Source: Arenimonas composti TR7-09 = DSM 18010
GTDB lineage: Bacteria; Pseudomonadota; Gammaproteobacteria; Xanthomonadales; Xanthomonadaceae
DNA: 56,689 nucleotides
Assembly (NCBI RefSeq): GCF_000426365.1
Contig: NZ_AUFF01000013.1
Span: 1 to 56,689, forward strand
Reading direction: 5' to 3'
Made by a program: the position numbers and the translations under genes. Numbering within the stretch: the stretch's first letter is position 1; the number at the start of each line of letters is the position of its first letter. The notes beneath the pieces were generated by a model. That model saw only the letters and a program-made list of their open reading frames with translations. It searched no databases and was not told where the DNA came from. Positions 25,745-36,417 of this stretch are shown here, one piece after another.

Positions 25745-26343
25745 TCCGCATCGTGCTCGCCGAGGACCAGGCGATGGTGCGTGGCGCCCTGGCCGCCCTG
25801 CTGGGCCTCGAGGGCGACCTGCAGATCGTCGCCGAGGCCGGCGATGGCGACGCCGCCTGGCAGGCGCTCACCGCGCACCGGCCCGACCTGCTGGTCACCG
25901 ACATCGAGATGCCCGGCATGACCGGCCTCGACCTCGCGCTGAAGCTGCGCGATGTCGACCTGCCGACCCGCGTCGTCGTACTGACCACCTTCGCCCGCGC
26001 CGGCTATCTGCGCCGCGCCCTGGACGCCGGCGTGCGCGGCTACCTGCTGAAGGATGCGCCGGCGGCGCAGCTGGCGGCGGCGCTGCGCAACGTGCACGCC
26101 GGCGGCCGCGCGATCGACCCGCAGCTCGCGGTCGCCGCCTGGGGCGAGGAGGACCCGCTCAGCGAACGCGAACGCCAGGTGCTGCGCCTGGCCGGCGAAG
26201 GCATGAAGAGCGCCGACATCGCCCAGCGCCTGCACCTGTCGCAGGGCACCGTGCGCAATTACCTCTCGGAAGCGATCGGCAAGCTCGGCGCCGGCAACCG
26301 GATCGAGGCGTACCGGACCGCCCGTGCGCGTGGATGGCTTTGA
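25741..26343 (+). CDS. NarL/DesR-type response regulator
   Basis: 200 aa. The receiver domain has the phosphorylatable Asp in LLVTDIEMPGMTGLDL and conserved LAEDQAMV, VVLTTF and GYLLKD segments. The C-terminal LuxR-type helix-turn-helix reads LSERERQVLRLAGEGMKSAD and LSQGTVRNYLSEAIGKL. It is the cognate partner of the DesK-like kinase, whose stop overlaps its GTG start, and probably activates the ABC operon from the dyad near 22726. Confidence 0.95.
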   Translation: MIRIVLAEDQAMVRGALAALLGLEGDLQIVAEAGDGDAAWQALTAHRPDLLVTDIEMPGMTGLDLALKLRDVDLPTRVVVLTTFARAGYLRRALDAGVRGYLLKDAPAAQLAAALRNVHAGGRAIDPQLAVAAWGEEDPLSERERQVLRLAGEGMKSADIAQRLHLSQGTVRNYLSEAIGKLGAGNRIEAYRTARARGWL

Positions 26344-26348
26344 CGGGC

Positions 26349-26434
26349 AGTTCGTGGTTCGTACGAGGTACGAGGCAGGAAAGGCAGCAGCGGCGGGCTT
26401 CTGACTACCTCGTACCTCGTACGAACTACGAACT
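26349..26434. repeat. Heptamer-type inverted repeat (CGAGGTA)
   Basis: Arms 26349-26375 and 26408-26434 are 27 bp inverted copies with one mismatch. Each arm is built from ~7 bp units (GTTCGTG GTTCGTA CGAGGTA CGAGG). The loop is 32 bp. It lies between the response regulator and queA, and resembles the ACGAGNA arrays at 45827, 51576, 52124 and 54417. Confidence 0.88.
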
Positions 26435-26476
26435 ACGCTTTCCGCGATAATGCGCCCCCCGAACCGGCCGCATTCC

Positions 26477-28716
<2,240 letters not shown>

Positions 28717-28728
28717 CCGCTCGCGCTG

Positions 28729-28818
28729 CCCCGGCCTCCGCGGGTACGTCGCCCGGCCTGCGCGGGTACGTCGCCCCGGCCTGCGCGGGTAGGTCGCCCC
28801 GGCCTCCGCGAAGGTCAC
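28729..28818 (+). repeat. 22-23 bp tandem repeat after tgt
   Basis: Three and a half units of CCCCGGCCTGCGCGGGTACG followed by TCG. The last partial unit merges into the left arm of the hairpin at 28803-28869, whose arm begins with the same CCTCCGCG sequence. The units look like an amplification of part of that arm. Confidence 0.8.
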
Positions 28819-28869
28819 GAGCTTTTTTCCTCCGCGCGGCTCAGAAAAAACTCGTGGCCTTCGCGGAGG
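28803..28869 (+). repeat. TTTTTTCC-core 3' hairpin, copy 1 (after tgt)
   Basis: Arms 28803-28821 and 28851-28869 pair over 19 bp with one mismatch. The core reads TTTTTTCCTCC...GGCTCAGAAAAAA on the plus strand, the coding strand of tgt, whose stop is 87 bp upstream. It could act as a terminator or 3'-end stabiliser. Confidence 0.88.
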
Positions 28870-28911
28870 ACGGGGCCGATTGGCCGGGCGGCGGGCCGGG
28901 GATCGACCGGC

Positions 28912-29470
28912 GTCAGCGCCCGCGACGAGCGAAGCCCGATGCGTTGGCGGCGTGTTCGCGGACACACCCCCTGCCGGCGACCGGGCTGCCACGGCGGCGA
29001 TCGGGCCAGCCAGCGGTGACCGCGGAGCCTGCATCGCGGTGAGCGGGCGTCCCGGACATCGCCGCCGGGAACCTCATCCGGATCACGACTCGGCGTGTGC
29101 CGGGCCGAACGTGGCCGGAGGCGCCGGCGTCCGCGACCTTCGCGGCTTCGTTGCGGCGTCGGTCTTCGGACCCGTAACGCGCGCGGCGGCGCCGCGCCGC
29201 GCCGCAGGCGCGCGACCGTGGCCGAAGGACTGGCAAGCGGCGGAGCGGGGGGAGGGGGCGGCGGCGCAGTTCGGCCCGGCACATGATCGAGGCTCCGCTC
29301 GTGGCGCGATTCCCGTACCTCCAGGGACGGGACGCACCCTTCCTGCATCGAAAGCACCGCGGTCACCGCTGGCTGGCGCGATCGCCGCCGTGACGCCCCG
29401 GTCGCCGGCATGGGGCGGGTCCGCAGAGGCGCCGCCAACGCATCGGGCGACGCCCGTCGCGGGCGCTGAT
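28912..29470. repeat. Large inverted repeat (~125 bp arms)
   Basis: Arms of about 125 bp, 28912-29035 and 29345-29470, are inverted copies of each other at roughly 80-85% by eye. Shared blocks include CAGCGCCCGCGACG, CCGATGCGTTGGCGGCG, CCGGCGACCGGG, CGGCGGCGATCG and CCAGCCAGCGGTGACCGCGG. Between them lies the element 29067-29314. Confidence 0.82.
29067..29314 (+). mobile_element. MITE-like ~250 bp element, copy 1
   Basis: It begins GGGAACCTCATCCGG and carries GTGCCGGGCCGAAC at 29097-29110; the right end has the inverse GTTCGGCCCGGCAC (29269-29282) and ends ATTCCC. The inner block TTGCGGCGTCGGTCTTCGGA (about 29149-29168) is shared with the copy at 33158-33408, which lies in the opposite orientation. 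No open frame; non-autonomous. No target-site duplication could be made out. Confidence 0.6.
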
Positions 29471-29614
29471 GTGGGTCGGTCCCCGGCGCGCCGCAGAAAA
29501 CCGGGCCTGGGCGACGTAGCCGCAGGCCTGGGTGGGACAGGCGAGGGGCCCGGGCGAGTGGGCGGGGGTGTGGCATACTTGCCCGCTTGTTGTCGCCTTG
29601 GGAAGTGCAAGTCC

Positions 29615-29956
29615 ATGAGTTTGCTCGATTTCCTGATTTCCCCCGCCGCCGCCGCCCCGGCCGCCGGCACCCCGCCCGGTGGTGGCCTGCTGGGCTTCGC
29701 GCCGCTGATCATCATCTTCGTGCTGATGTACTTCATGATCATCCGCCCGCAGAGCAAGCGCGCGAAGGAGCATCGCGAGATGGTCTCCAAGCTCGCGAAG
29801 GGCGACGAGATCCTGACCACCGGCGGCATCGCCGGGCGCATCACCGATGTGGGCGACGACTTTGTCACCGTCGAGGTCGCCGAAAAGGTCGCGATCAAGG
29901 TCCAGCGCGGCGCCGTTTCGGCGGTGCTGCCGAAGGGCACGTTGAAGGCCGCCTGA
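29615..29956 (+). CDS. yajC: Preprotein translocase accessory subunit YajC
   Basis: 113 aa. One transmembrane helix (LLGFAPLIIIFVLMYFMIIR) followed by the conserved RPQSKRAKEHREMVSKLAKG and a small cytoplasmic beta domain (GDEILTTGGIAGRITDVGDD). YajC associates with SecD-SecF and SecYEG in protein export. An unusual Ala/Pro stretch (AAAAPAAGTPP) precedes the helix. secD follows after 56 bp. Confidence 0.96.
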   Translation: MSLLDFLISPAAAAPAAGTPPGGGLLGFAPLIIIFVLMYFMIIRPQSKRAKEHREMVSKLAKGDEILTTGGIAGRITDVGDDFVTVEVAEKVAIKVQRGAVSAVLPKGTLKAA

Positions 29957-30012
29957 GCCACCCCCATCCGATCCACCCTCGGCCCTGACCGGGCCGCTAC
30001 CGGTTGTCGCCC

Positions 30013-31887
30013 ATGCTTCAGTACTCCACCTGGAAATACGTGGTCGCCGCGATCGTGATCGCGCTGTCGGCCCTGTACTCGCTGCCCAACCTGTATCCGA
30101 AGGAACCTGCGGTGCAGGTCGCGCTGAACCGGGGCACCGCCGACGCCGGCACCGTGGAGCGGGTACGCTCCGCACTGACGGCGGCGCAGGTCGCGACGAC
30201 CGACATCGCGATCGAGGACGACAAGGTACTGGTGCGGGTCGCCGACGCCGAATCGCAGACGAAGGCCAAGGACGCGATCGACGCCGCCCTCGGCGACGAG
30301 TTCACGGTCGCGCTGAGCCTGGCCTCGACGGTGCCGTCGTGGCTCGACTCGCTCGGCGGCAAGCCGATGTCGATGGGTCTGGACCTGCAGGGTGGCGTGC
30401 ACTTCCTGCTGCAGGTCGACCGCGAGGCGGCGATCGAGAAGCGCGCCAACGGCTTCGTCGAGGAGATCTCGGCGCTGCTGCGTTCCGGCGGCTACTCCTA
30501 CCAGAGCGTCGCCCGCAACGGGAACGGCGTGGTGGTCCAGCTCGGCGAGAACGAGAGCACGGACCGCGTCCGCGCCGCGCTCGGGCGCGAGGTGCCGGAA
30601 CTGGTCGTCGAGACCAGCACCGCGCAGCCGGGCCGCATCGTCGCGACGATGCCGCCGGCGCTGATCGACCAGATCATGAGCGACGCGATCGAGCAGAACC
30701 GCACGACGCTCGACAACCGCATCAACGCCCTCGGCGTCGGCGAGCAGGTGATCCAGCGCCAGGGCGAGGATCGCATCGTCGTGCAGCTGCCCGGCGTGCA
30801 GGACACCACCGGGGCCCGCCGCATGATCGGCGCCACCGCGACCCTCGAATACCGGCATGTGGTCGCCGAGGGCGTGCAGGCGATGGAAGCCGCGCGCACC
30901 GGCGTTATCCCGCCGGGCGCCAGGCTCTACTACATGCGCCAGCGCGCGCCGGACGGCAGCCGCATTCCGATCCTGCTGTCGTCGCGCGTCATCGTCTCCG
31001 GCGACCAGCTGGTCAACGCCACCTCGCAGTACGACGGCCAGAGCGGCACCCCGTCGGTCGCGATCGAACTCAACAACGCCGGCGGCAACCGCATGCTGGC
31101 GCATACCCGCGACCACGTCGGCCAGCAGATGGCGGCGGTCTACATCGAGACGATCCCGGAAGTGCGGGTCGTGAACGGCGAGGAAGTGATCACCTCGCGC
31201 ACCGAGGCCGAGGTCATCAACGCCGCCCGCCTGATCGGCGTGTTCGGCAAGAACTTCCAGACCACCGGCCTCGACAGCATGACCGAGGCGACCGAACTGG
31301 CGATGCTGCTGAAGGCCGGTTCGCTGGCGGCGCCGATGGTGATCATCGAGGAACGCATCATCGGCCCGAGCCTCGGCGCCGAGAACATCGAGCGCGGCCT
31401 CACCGCGGTGTTCTGGTCGTTCGGCTTCGTGCTGATCTTCTTCCTGATCTACTACAAGATGTTCGGCATCGTCACCAACCTGGCGCTGCTGCTGAACCTG
31501 CTGATGGTGATCGCGGTGATGTCGGTGATCGGCGCGACCCTGACATTGCCCGGCCTCGCCGGCATCGCCCTGACCGTCGGCATGTCGGTCGACGCCAACG
31601 TGCTGATCAACGAACGCATACGCGAAGAGCTGCGCAACGGCATGACACCGCTGACGAGCATCGTCAACGGCTACGACAAGGCCTCCGGCACGATCGCCGA
31701 CGCCAACGTCACCGCGCTGCTCGCCGGCCTGGCGATGGCGGTGTTCGGCTCGGGCCCGATCCGCGGCTTCGGCGTCACCCTGATCATCGGCATCCTGACC
31801 TCGATGTACACCGCGGTCTCGGTGTCGCGCGGCATCGCCACCCTGATCTACGGCCGTCGGCGCAAGCTGACCGGCCTGGCGATCTGA
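30013..31887 (+). CDS. secD: Protein translocase subunit SecD
   Basis: 624 aa RND-like membrane protein that, with SecF, uses the proton gradient to pull secreted proteins across the membrane. N-terminal helix (STWKYVVAAIVIALSALYSL), the conserved PSWLDSLGGKPMSMGLDLQG and DLQGGVHFLLQVD, periplasmic P1 domain to about 440, then five C-terminal helices with GIALTVGMSVDANVLINERI and GPIRGFGVTLIIGILTSMYT. The ATG at 30013 is preferred to the TTG at 30004. secF follows after 19 bp. Confidence 0.97.
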   Translation: MLQYSTWKYVVAAIVIALSALYSLPNLYPKEPAVQVALNRGTADAGTVERVRSALTAAQVATTDIAIEDDKVLVRVADAESQTKAKDAIDAALGDEFTVALSLASTVPSWLDSLGGKPMSMGLDLQGGVHFLLQVDREAAIEKRANGFVEEISALLRSGGYSYQSVARNGNGVVVQLGENESTDRVRAALGREVPELVVETSTAQPGRIVATMPPALIDQIMSDAIEQNRTTLDNRINALGVGEQVIQRQGEDRIVVQLPGVQDTTGARRMIGATATLEYRHVVAEGVQAMEAARTGVIPPGARLYYMRQRAPDGSRIPILLSSRVIVSGDQLVNATSQYDGQSGTPSVAIELNNAGGNRMLAHTRDHVGQQMAAVYIETIPEVRVVNGEEVITSRTEAEVINAARLIGVFGKNFQTTGLDSMTEATELAMLLKAGSLAAPMVIIEERIIGPSLGAENIERGLTAVFWSFGFVLIFFLIYYKMFGIVTNLALLLNLLMVIAVMSVIGATLTLPGLAGIALTVGMSVDANVLINERIREELRNGMTPLTSIVNGYDKASGTIADANVTALLAGLAMAVFGSGPIRGFGVTLIIGILTSMYTAVSVSRGIATLIYGRRRKLTGLAI

Positions 31888-31906
31888 CGGAACTGCAGGA
31901 GCGAAC

Positions 31907-32875
31907 GTGGAACTGTTCCCGTCCAACAGCAACATCAAGTTCATGTCGGCGAGCAAGCCGGCGATGGCGATCTTCTTCGTGCTCGTGCTGGTCGCCTTCG
32001 TCGGCCTGGCGACGAAGGGCTTCAACTACGCGCTGGACTTCACCGGCGGCACCGTCGTCGAGATCGCGTTCGAGAAGCCCGCCGACGTCGAGGGCGTGCG
32101 CGAGCGCCTCGAGGCCGCCGGCTACTCCAGCCCGATCGTGCAGACCTTCGGCGCCGGCGACGACCTCGTGATCCGCCTGCAGCCGCCGGAAACCGACGAC
32201 GAGCGCCCGCTGGAATCGGCGCCCGCGAGCGAGAAGGTCGGCGCCGCGATCCTCGCGGTCGCACAGACCGCGGATAATCCGGGCAAGGTCGTGCGCAGCG
32301 ACTTCGTCGGTCCGCAGATCGGCAACGAGCTGGCGCTCAACGGCATCTACGCCGCCGTGTTCGTGGCGCTGGGCTTCCTCGCGTACATCGCGATCCGCTT
32401 CGAGTTCAAGTTCGCGGTCGCGGCGGTGGTCTCGACCCTCGGCGACATCGCCCTGGTCTGTGGCTGGTTCGCGTTCAGCCAGCACGAGTTCGACCTGACC
32501 GTGCTCGCCGGCGTGCTGTCGGTGATGGGCTTCTCGATCAACGACAAGATCGTGGTCTTCGACCGCGTGCGCGAGAACTTCCGCCTGCTCAGCAAGCTCG
32601 AGCCGAAGGAAGTGCTGAACCGCTCGATCAACCAGACGCTGTCGCGTACGGTGATCACCTCGTTCGTCGCCTTCCTGACGGTGCTCGCGCTCTATCTGTA
32701 CGGCGGCAATTCGCTGACCGGCATGGCGGAGTCGCAGATGATCGGCATCGTGATCGGCACGCTCTCCTCGATCCTCGTCGCCTGTCCGCTGCTGCTGGCG
32801 CTCGGTGTCACCAAGCAGGACCTCCTGCCCAAGGCCCGCGCCGACCTCGACGCCGAACTCGCCCGCCGCCCGTAA
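31907..32875 (+). CDS. secF: Protein translocase subunit SecF
   Basis: 322 aa partner of SecD. N-terminal helix, then LDFTGGTVVEIAF of the periplasmic domain, and the C-terminal membrane block with VLSVMGFSINDKIVVFDRVR, ENFRLL, and NQTLSRTVITSFVAFLTVLA. The GTG start at 31907 is preceded by GCAGGAGC. A long hairpin with a T-rich/A-rich core begins 33 bp after the stop. Confidence 0.97.
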   Translation: MELFPSNSNIKFMSASKPAMAIFFVLVLVAFVGLATKGFNYALDFTGGTVVEIAFEKPADVEGVRERLEAAGYSSPIVQTFGAGDDLVIRLQPPETDDERPLESAPASEKVGAAILAVAQTADNPGKVVRSDFVGPQIGNELALNGIYAAVFVALGFLAYIAIRFEFKFAVAAVVSTLGDIALVCGWFAFSQHEFDLTVLAGVLSVMGFSINDKIVVFDRVRENFRLLSKLEPKEVLNRSINQTLSRTVITSFVAFLTVLALYLYGGNSLTGMAESQMIGIVIGTLSSILVACPLLLALGVTKQDLLPKARADLDAELARRP

Positions 32876-32907
32876 GCGTTTCCCTCGGCGCATTGTTGGT
32901 TCATCGG

Positions 32908-32984
32908 CCCGGCCTCCGCGCAGGGCACGAGCTCTTTTCCTCCTCGCGGCTCGGAAAAGACTCGTGTCCTGCGCGGAGGCCGGG
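32908..32984 (+). repeat. TTTTTTCC-core 3' hairpin, copy 2 (after secF)
   Basis: 24 bp arms (32908-32931, 32961-32984) pair with one mismatch. The core reads CTTTTCCTCC...GGCTCGGAAAAG on the plus strand, the coding strand of secF. Arms resemble those of copy 1 but have changed on both sides together. Confidence 0.88.
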
Positions 32985-33157
32985 CTCGTTGCACGTCGGC
33001 GCCGGGGGAAATGCTTTCGCCGGCTTTTGCCTGGCGCGGGCGGGTTCAGCTTCGACGCGTCGGGTCGATTGATTCGGCGGGCGTCTTTCCGGATCTTCGT
33101 AGCGGCGTCGCGCCTGCAGTCGTCGGCGCGGAAGCGTGCTCGCCCGGCTTCGTCACC

Positions 33158-33408
33158 GGGAACCAGTTCCGGCTCACGACCCGGCGGGTGCCGAGCCGAA
33201 CGCGGACGCGGCGCCGGTGTTCGCCGCGATCCTGCTCCGCCCGTTGTCGGGCTTCGGCAACGACGTAGAAGCCGGGCCGCATCAACCGGCGCGCGCCGCC
33301 CGGCATCCGAAGACCGACGCCGCAGCGAAACGGCCGACCCCAGCAAGCCCGCGCCATCGGCCGCGTTCGGCTCGGCACTCCACGAGTCGTGATCCGAATG
33401 AAGTTCCC
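33158..33408 (-). mobile_element. MITE-like ~250 bp element, copy 2 (inverted)
   Basis: Terminal inverted repeats of ~48 bp: 33158-33205 (GGGAACCAGTTCCGGCTCAC...) and 33361-33408, sharing CACGAC and GTGCCGAGCCGAACGCGG. On the minus strand the order end, inner block (GCGGCGTCGGTCTTCGGA), end matches copy 1 at 29067. No reading frame; non-autonomous. Boundaries show no clear target duplication. Confidence 0.7.
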
Positions 33409-33597
33409 GGCCCCGAAGCCGCAGCCCCGCTTCTCACGCCAGAGCAGCGGCGAACGCAGGCAGCAAGTCGGGGCCGCCGCCATTTCCGGATGGTCACAGG
33501 GGCGCCGGGCGCAGCCCGACACCGCTACGGGTTCCGCCTGCAGCACGCGCGCGCTGCGCGCCTCTGGAGCGGCGAGGAGATCCGGCCGCGGCGACCG

Positions 33598-33653
33598 TGC
33601 GGGCCGCAAGTTTTTTCCGAGCCACGCGGAGGAAAAAAGCTTGCGGTTCGCGC
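33598..33653 (-). repeat. TTTTTTCC-core 3' hairpin, copy 3 (after suhB)
   Basis: Arms GCGGGCCGCAAG and CTTGCGGTTCGC (33599-33610, 33640-33651) flank a core that on the minus strand reads TTTTTTCCTCC...GGCTCGGAAAAAA. suhB, on the minus strand, ends 57 bp away, so this copy too has the gene's orientation. Weaker pairing continues outward (CTGGAGCGG / CCGCTCCAG). Confidence 0.86.
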
Positions 33654-33709
33654 GGGCGGCGCGGGGACGCCCCGCACCCGCTCCAGACCGCAAAGCGCGA
33701 AAGCGGGAA

Positions 33710-34525
33710 TCAGACGGAGAAGGCCGCGGTGTAGCCGGAAGCGGTGAGGGACTTCTGGAGCGCGTCGGAGAGCTTGAGATTGCCGGCGACGATCTGCGTC
33801 GAGGCGCCGGTCGTGAGCAGCCGCTCGCTGCGCCCGAGGAAATCGCAGACCCGCCCGCCGGCCTCGCGCACGATCAGCATGCCGGCGGCGATGTCCCAGG
33901 GCTTCACCCCGGCCTCGAAATACCCGTCGACCCGGCCGCAGGCCACGTAGGCCAGGTCCAGCGCGGCCGAACCGGTGCGGCGCACGTCCTCGGCCTCGGC
34001 GAGCAGGGCCTCGATCGCCGCCAGCTGCGGCGCCAGTCGCGCACGCTCACGCGGCGGGAAGCCGGTGACCAGCATCGCGCCCTTGAGGTCCTTGCGCTCG
34101 CCGATGCGGAGCTTCTTGTCGTTGAGCAGGGCGCCGGAACCGCGCGAGGCGGTGAACAGCTCGTTGCGCAGCGGGTCGAAGATCACGCCGTGGATCGGCT
34201 CGCCGTTCTCGACGACGGCGATCGACACGCAGAAATGCGGGAAGCCGCGCAGGAAATTCGAGGTGCCGTCCAGCGGATCGATCACGAAGGTGTAGCGGCC
34301 CTTGCCCATCGCCCCGGATTCCTCGGCGAGGATCCCGTACTCGGGGAAGGCGCGGCGCAGCTCGCGTATGATCTCGGCCTCGGCCGAGGCGTCGACTTCG
34401 CTGGCGTAGTCCTGCTTCGACTTCTCGAAGACGTTCAGCGCGTCGAGCTTGCCGACGTGGCGCAGGATCAGGTTGCCGGCAGCACGGGCCGCCTTGACCA
34501 TGACGTTGACGACAGGTTTTTGCAT
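33710..34525 (-). CDS. suhB: Inositol-1-monophosphatase (SuhB type)
   Basis: 271 aa. It hydrolyses inositol monophosphates with Mg2+; in bacteria SuhB also joins rRNA antitermination complexes. Metal-site motifs: [30 protein letters not shown] and [19 protein letters not shown]. The ATG at 34525 matches the family N terminus ([19 protein letters not shown]). It is divergent from trmJ across 103 bp, a conserved pairing, and both promoters must lie in that gap. Confidence 0.96.
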   Translation of the reverse strand: MQKPVVNVMVKAARAAGNLILRHVGKLDALNVFEKSKQDYASEVDASAEAEIIRELRRAFPEYGILAEESGAMGKGRYTFVIDPLDGTSNFLRGFPHFCVSIAVVENGEPIHGVIFDPLRNELFTASRGSGALLNDKKLRIGERKDLKGAMLVTGFPPRERARLAPQLAAIEALLAEAEDVRRTGSAALDLAYVACGRVDGYFEAGVKPWDIAAGMLIVREAGGRVCDFLGRSERLLTTGASTQIVAGNLKLSDALQKSLTASGYTAAFSV

Positions 34526-34628
34526 GGGCCCGTCCGGATGACCGCTGGATTGGATGAAGAACGAAGGGCCGGTCGAGCCGGCGCCGCGCAAGGATAGCAG
34601 GTCACCCGTGAGCGGAACCCGCGAAAGC

Positions 34629-35426
34629 ATGAATACCGATCCGGACGGAACGCTGCCGCGGGTCCGCATCGTCCTGGTCGGCACCCAGCACCCCGGCAAC
34701 ATCGGCTCGGCGGCGCGGGCGATGAAGACCATGGGCCTGTCCGAGCTGCACCTGGTCACGCCGGAGCGTTTCCCACACCCCGAGGCCGTGGCCCTGGCGG
34801 CCGGGGCCGACGACGTACTGGACGCGGCCCGGGTGCAGTCCGACCTCGATGCCGCGCTGGCCGGTTGCCACCTCGTGATCGGCACCAGCGCCCGCCGTCG
34901 CCACGTGCCGCTGCCCGAGCACGGGCCGCGCGGGGCGGCCGCGGCCCTGGTCGCCGCGGCTGCCCGTGGTCCGGTGGCCCTGGTCTTCGGCCGTGAGCGC
35001 ACCGGCCTGGAGAACCAAGAACTGCAGCGCTGCCACGCGACGGTGACGATCCCGACGAATCCGGACTACAGCTCCCTGAACCTGGCGGCCGCCGTGCAGG
35101 TCCTGGCTTACGAGCTGCGGCTGGCGGCGCTGGCGCCGGTCGGCGAGGGCCTCGCGACGATCGCGCCGGTGCCGGTGGCCCCGCCCGGCGAGGACGAGGA
35201 GCCGCCGGCGACCATCGACGAGCTCGAGCGCTATTTCCGCCACCTGCACGCGGCCCTGGACGCGATCGACTTCCACAAGGGCAAGTCGCCGGACCGGGTG
35301 ATGGCGCGGCTGCGCCGGCTCTACCTGCGCGCGGCGCCGGACCGCCGTGAGCTGCGCATCCTGCACGGCATCCTCGCCGACACCGAGCGCATGGCCCGGC
35401 TCGCCGGCGAAGGCGAGGGCGGCTAG
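34629..35426 (+). CDS. trmJ: tRNA (cytidine/uridine-2'-O-)-methyltransferase TrmJ
   Basis: 265 aa SPOUT-class enzyme that 2'-O-methylates position 32 of tRNAs. Motifs: [20 protein letters not shown] at the N terminus, and the knot motifs [16 protein letters not shown] and [20 protein letters not shown]. The C-terminal helical extension includes [20 protein letters not shown]. The ATG at 34629 is the usual family start. It is divergent from suhB. Confidence 0.95.
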   Translation: MNTDPDGTLPRVRIVLVGTQHPGNIGSAARAMKTMGLSELHLVTPERFPHPEAVALAAGADDVLDAARVQSDLDAALAGCHLVIGTSARRRHVPLPEHGPRGAAAALVAAAARGPVALVFGRERTGLENQELQRCHATVTIPTNPDYSSLNLAAAVQVLAYELRLAALAPVGEGLATIAPVPVAPPGEDEEPPATIDELERYFRHLHAALDAIDFHKGKSPDRVMARLRRLYLRAAPDRRELRILHGILADTERMARLAGEGEGG

Positions 35427-35484
35427 CGCGGTTTTCACGCGGCGAATACAGTAGCCGCGTCCCGTACGAGTTCCCCCCGCCCTC

Positions 35485-36417
35485 GTGACCCCGCGCAATT
35501 CCGGCCTCTTCCGAGGCGCGATCCGCCGGCTGTGCCTCCTCCTCGCGATGGCGGCGGCGCTGCCGGCGTCGGCCGCCGATGGGGTGCTGGTGCTCGGCCG
35601 CATCAGCGACGACCCGCGCCAGCACCACGAACAGCTGCAACCGCTGCTCGATTACGTGGTGCCGCGCATGGAGTCCGTCGGTATCCGCGAGGGCCGCGTG
35701 CTGATGGCCCGCGACCCGCAGCAGATGATGAGCTACCTGCGCCGCGGCAAGGTCGACTGGGTCACCGAGACGCCGGCGATGGGGCTGCTGCTGGTCGACC
35801 GCGCCGGCGCCCGGCCGCTGCTGCTGACCGAACGCTCCGGCTCGCGCGAATACCGCAGCGTGATCTTCACCCGCCGCGATTCCGGCATCACCGACATCGG
35901 CCAGCTGCTCGGACGCACGATCGCCTTCCAGTCGCCGGCCTCGACCAGTGCCTACGTGGTGCCGGCGATGGACCTGCTCGAACGCGGCCTGCCGATGAGC
36001 CTGATGGTGTCGCCGATGGAAGGCGCGGATCCGGGCAGCGTCGGCTACGTGTTCGCCAACACCGACACCAACCTCGCGGCCTGGGTGCACACCCGCCTGG
36101 TCGACGCCGGTGGCTTCAGCGACCAGGACTGGGAATCGCTGCAGCGGATGTCGGAAGCCTTCCGCCGCGACCTCGTGATCATCCACACCAGCGAACCGGT
36201 GCCGCGGGCGATGGAGATCGTCGCCGGCGGCATGGACCCGCGGGTGGCCGAACGCCTGCGCGAGGTGCTGCTCGGCGCCAGCAGCGACCCGCAGGCGCGC
36301 GAGGCGCTGCGCCAGTTCTTCCGCACCACCGGCTTCTACGAGAGCGACGCCTCCACCGACGCCGCCCTCGACCAGCTGCGGCGCGGCTCCCGCCGCGTCC
36401 GCGAGGCGCTGGAATGA
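35485..36417 (+). CDS. PhnD-like periplasmic substrate-binding protein
   Basis: 310 aa from a GTG at 35485. Signal peptide (LCLLLAMAAALPASAAD), then a phosphate/phosphite/phosphonate-binding (PhnD) fold: LVLGRISDDPRQHHEQLQPL, a MMSYLRRGKVDWVTETPAM loop, YRSVIFTRRDSGITDIGQLL, GRTIAFQSPASTSAYVVPAM. No ABC transporter genes adjoin it. Instead it overlaps by ATGA a membrane GGDEF-EAL protein, so it is likely a ligand sensor feeding cyclic di-GMP signalling rather than an uptake protein. The ligand is unknown. Confidence 0.86.
   Translation: MTPRNSGLFRGAIRRLCLLLAMAAALPASAADGVLVLGRISDDPRQHHEQLQPLLDYVVPRMESVGIREGRVLMARDPQQMMSYLRRGKVDWVTETPAMGLLLVDRAGARPLLLTERSGSREYRSVIFTRRDSGITDIGQLLGRTIAFQSPASTSAYVVPAMDLLERGLPMSLMVSPMEGADPGSVGYVFANTDTNLAAWVHTRLVDAGGFSDQDWESLQRMSEAFRRDLVIIHTSEPVPRAMEIVAGGMDPRVAERLREVLLGASSDPQAREALRQFFRTTGFYESDASTDAALDQLRRGSRRVREALE

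Larger units (their letters stand above)
28717..29614. other. Gene-free repeat-rich insert between tgt and yajC
   Basis: No gene is seen. In order it holds a 22-23 bp tandem repeat, a long TTTTTTCC-core hairpin, an inverted-repeat structure 28912-29470 enclosing a ~248 bp terminal-inverted-repeat element, and the yajC leader (29580-29614). Long open frames on both strands exist but are explained by GC bias and by the inverted repeats being read on opposite strands. Confidence 0.75.
32985..33709. other. Gene-free repeat-rich block between secF and suhB
   Basis: With the secF hairpin just before it, this makes about 830 bp without a gene. It holds the MITE-like element 33158-33408 and the suhB-side hairpin 33598-33653. 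The remainder is GC-rich DNA without a recognisable gene or RNA. Confidence 0.7.

Noticed and set aside
28717-29614. Protein-coding gene between tgt and yajC
   Set aside because: Open frames exist on both strands, but they run through tandem repeats, a hairpin and inverted repeats, lack ribosome sites and show no family motif.
29083-32025. 980-codon minus-strand open frame opposite yajC and secD
   Set aside because: It is antisense to clear YajC and SecD and continues through inverted repeats; its composition is low-complexity.
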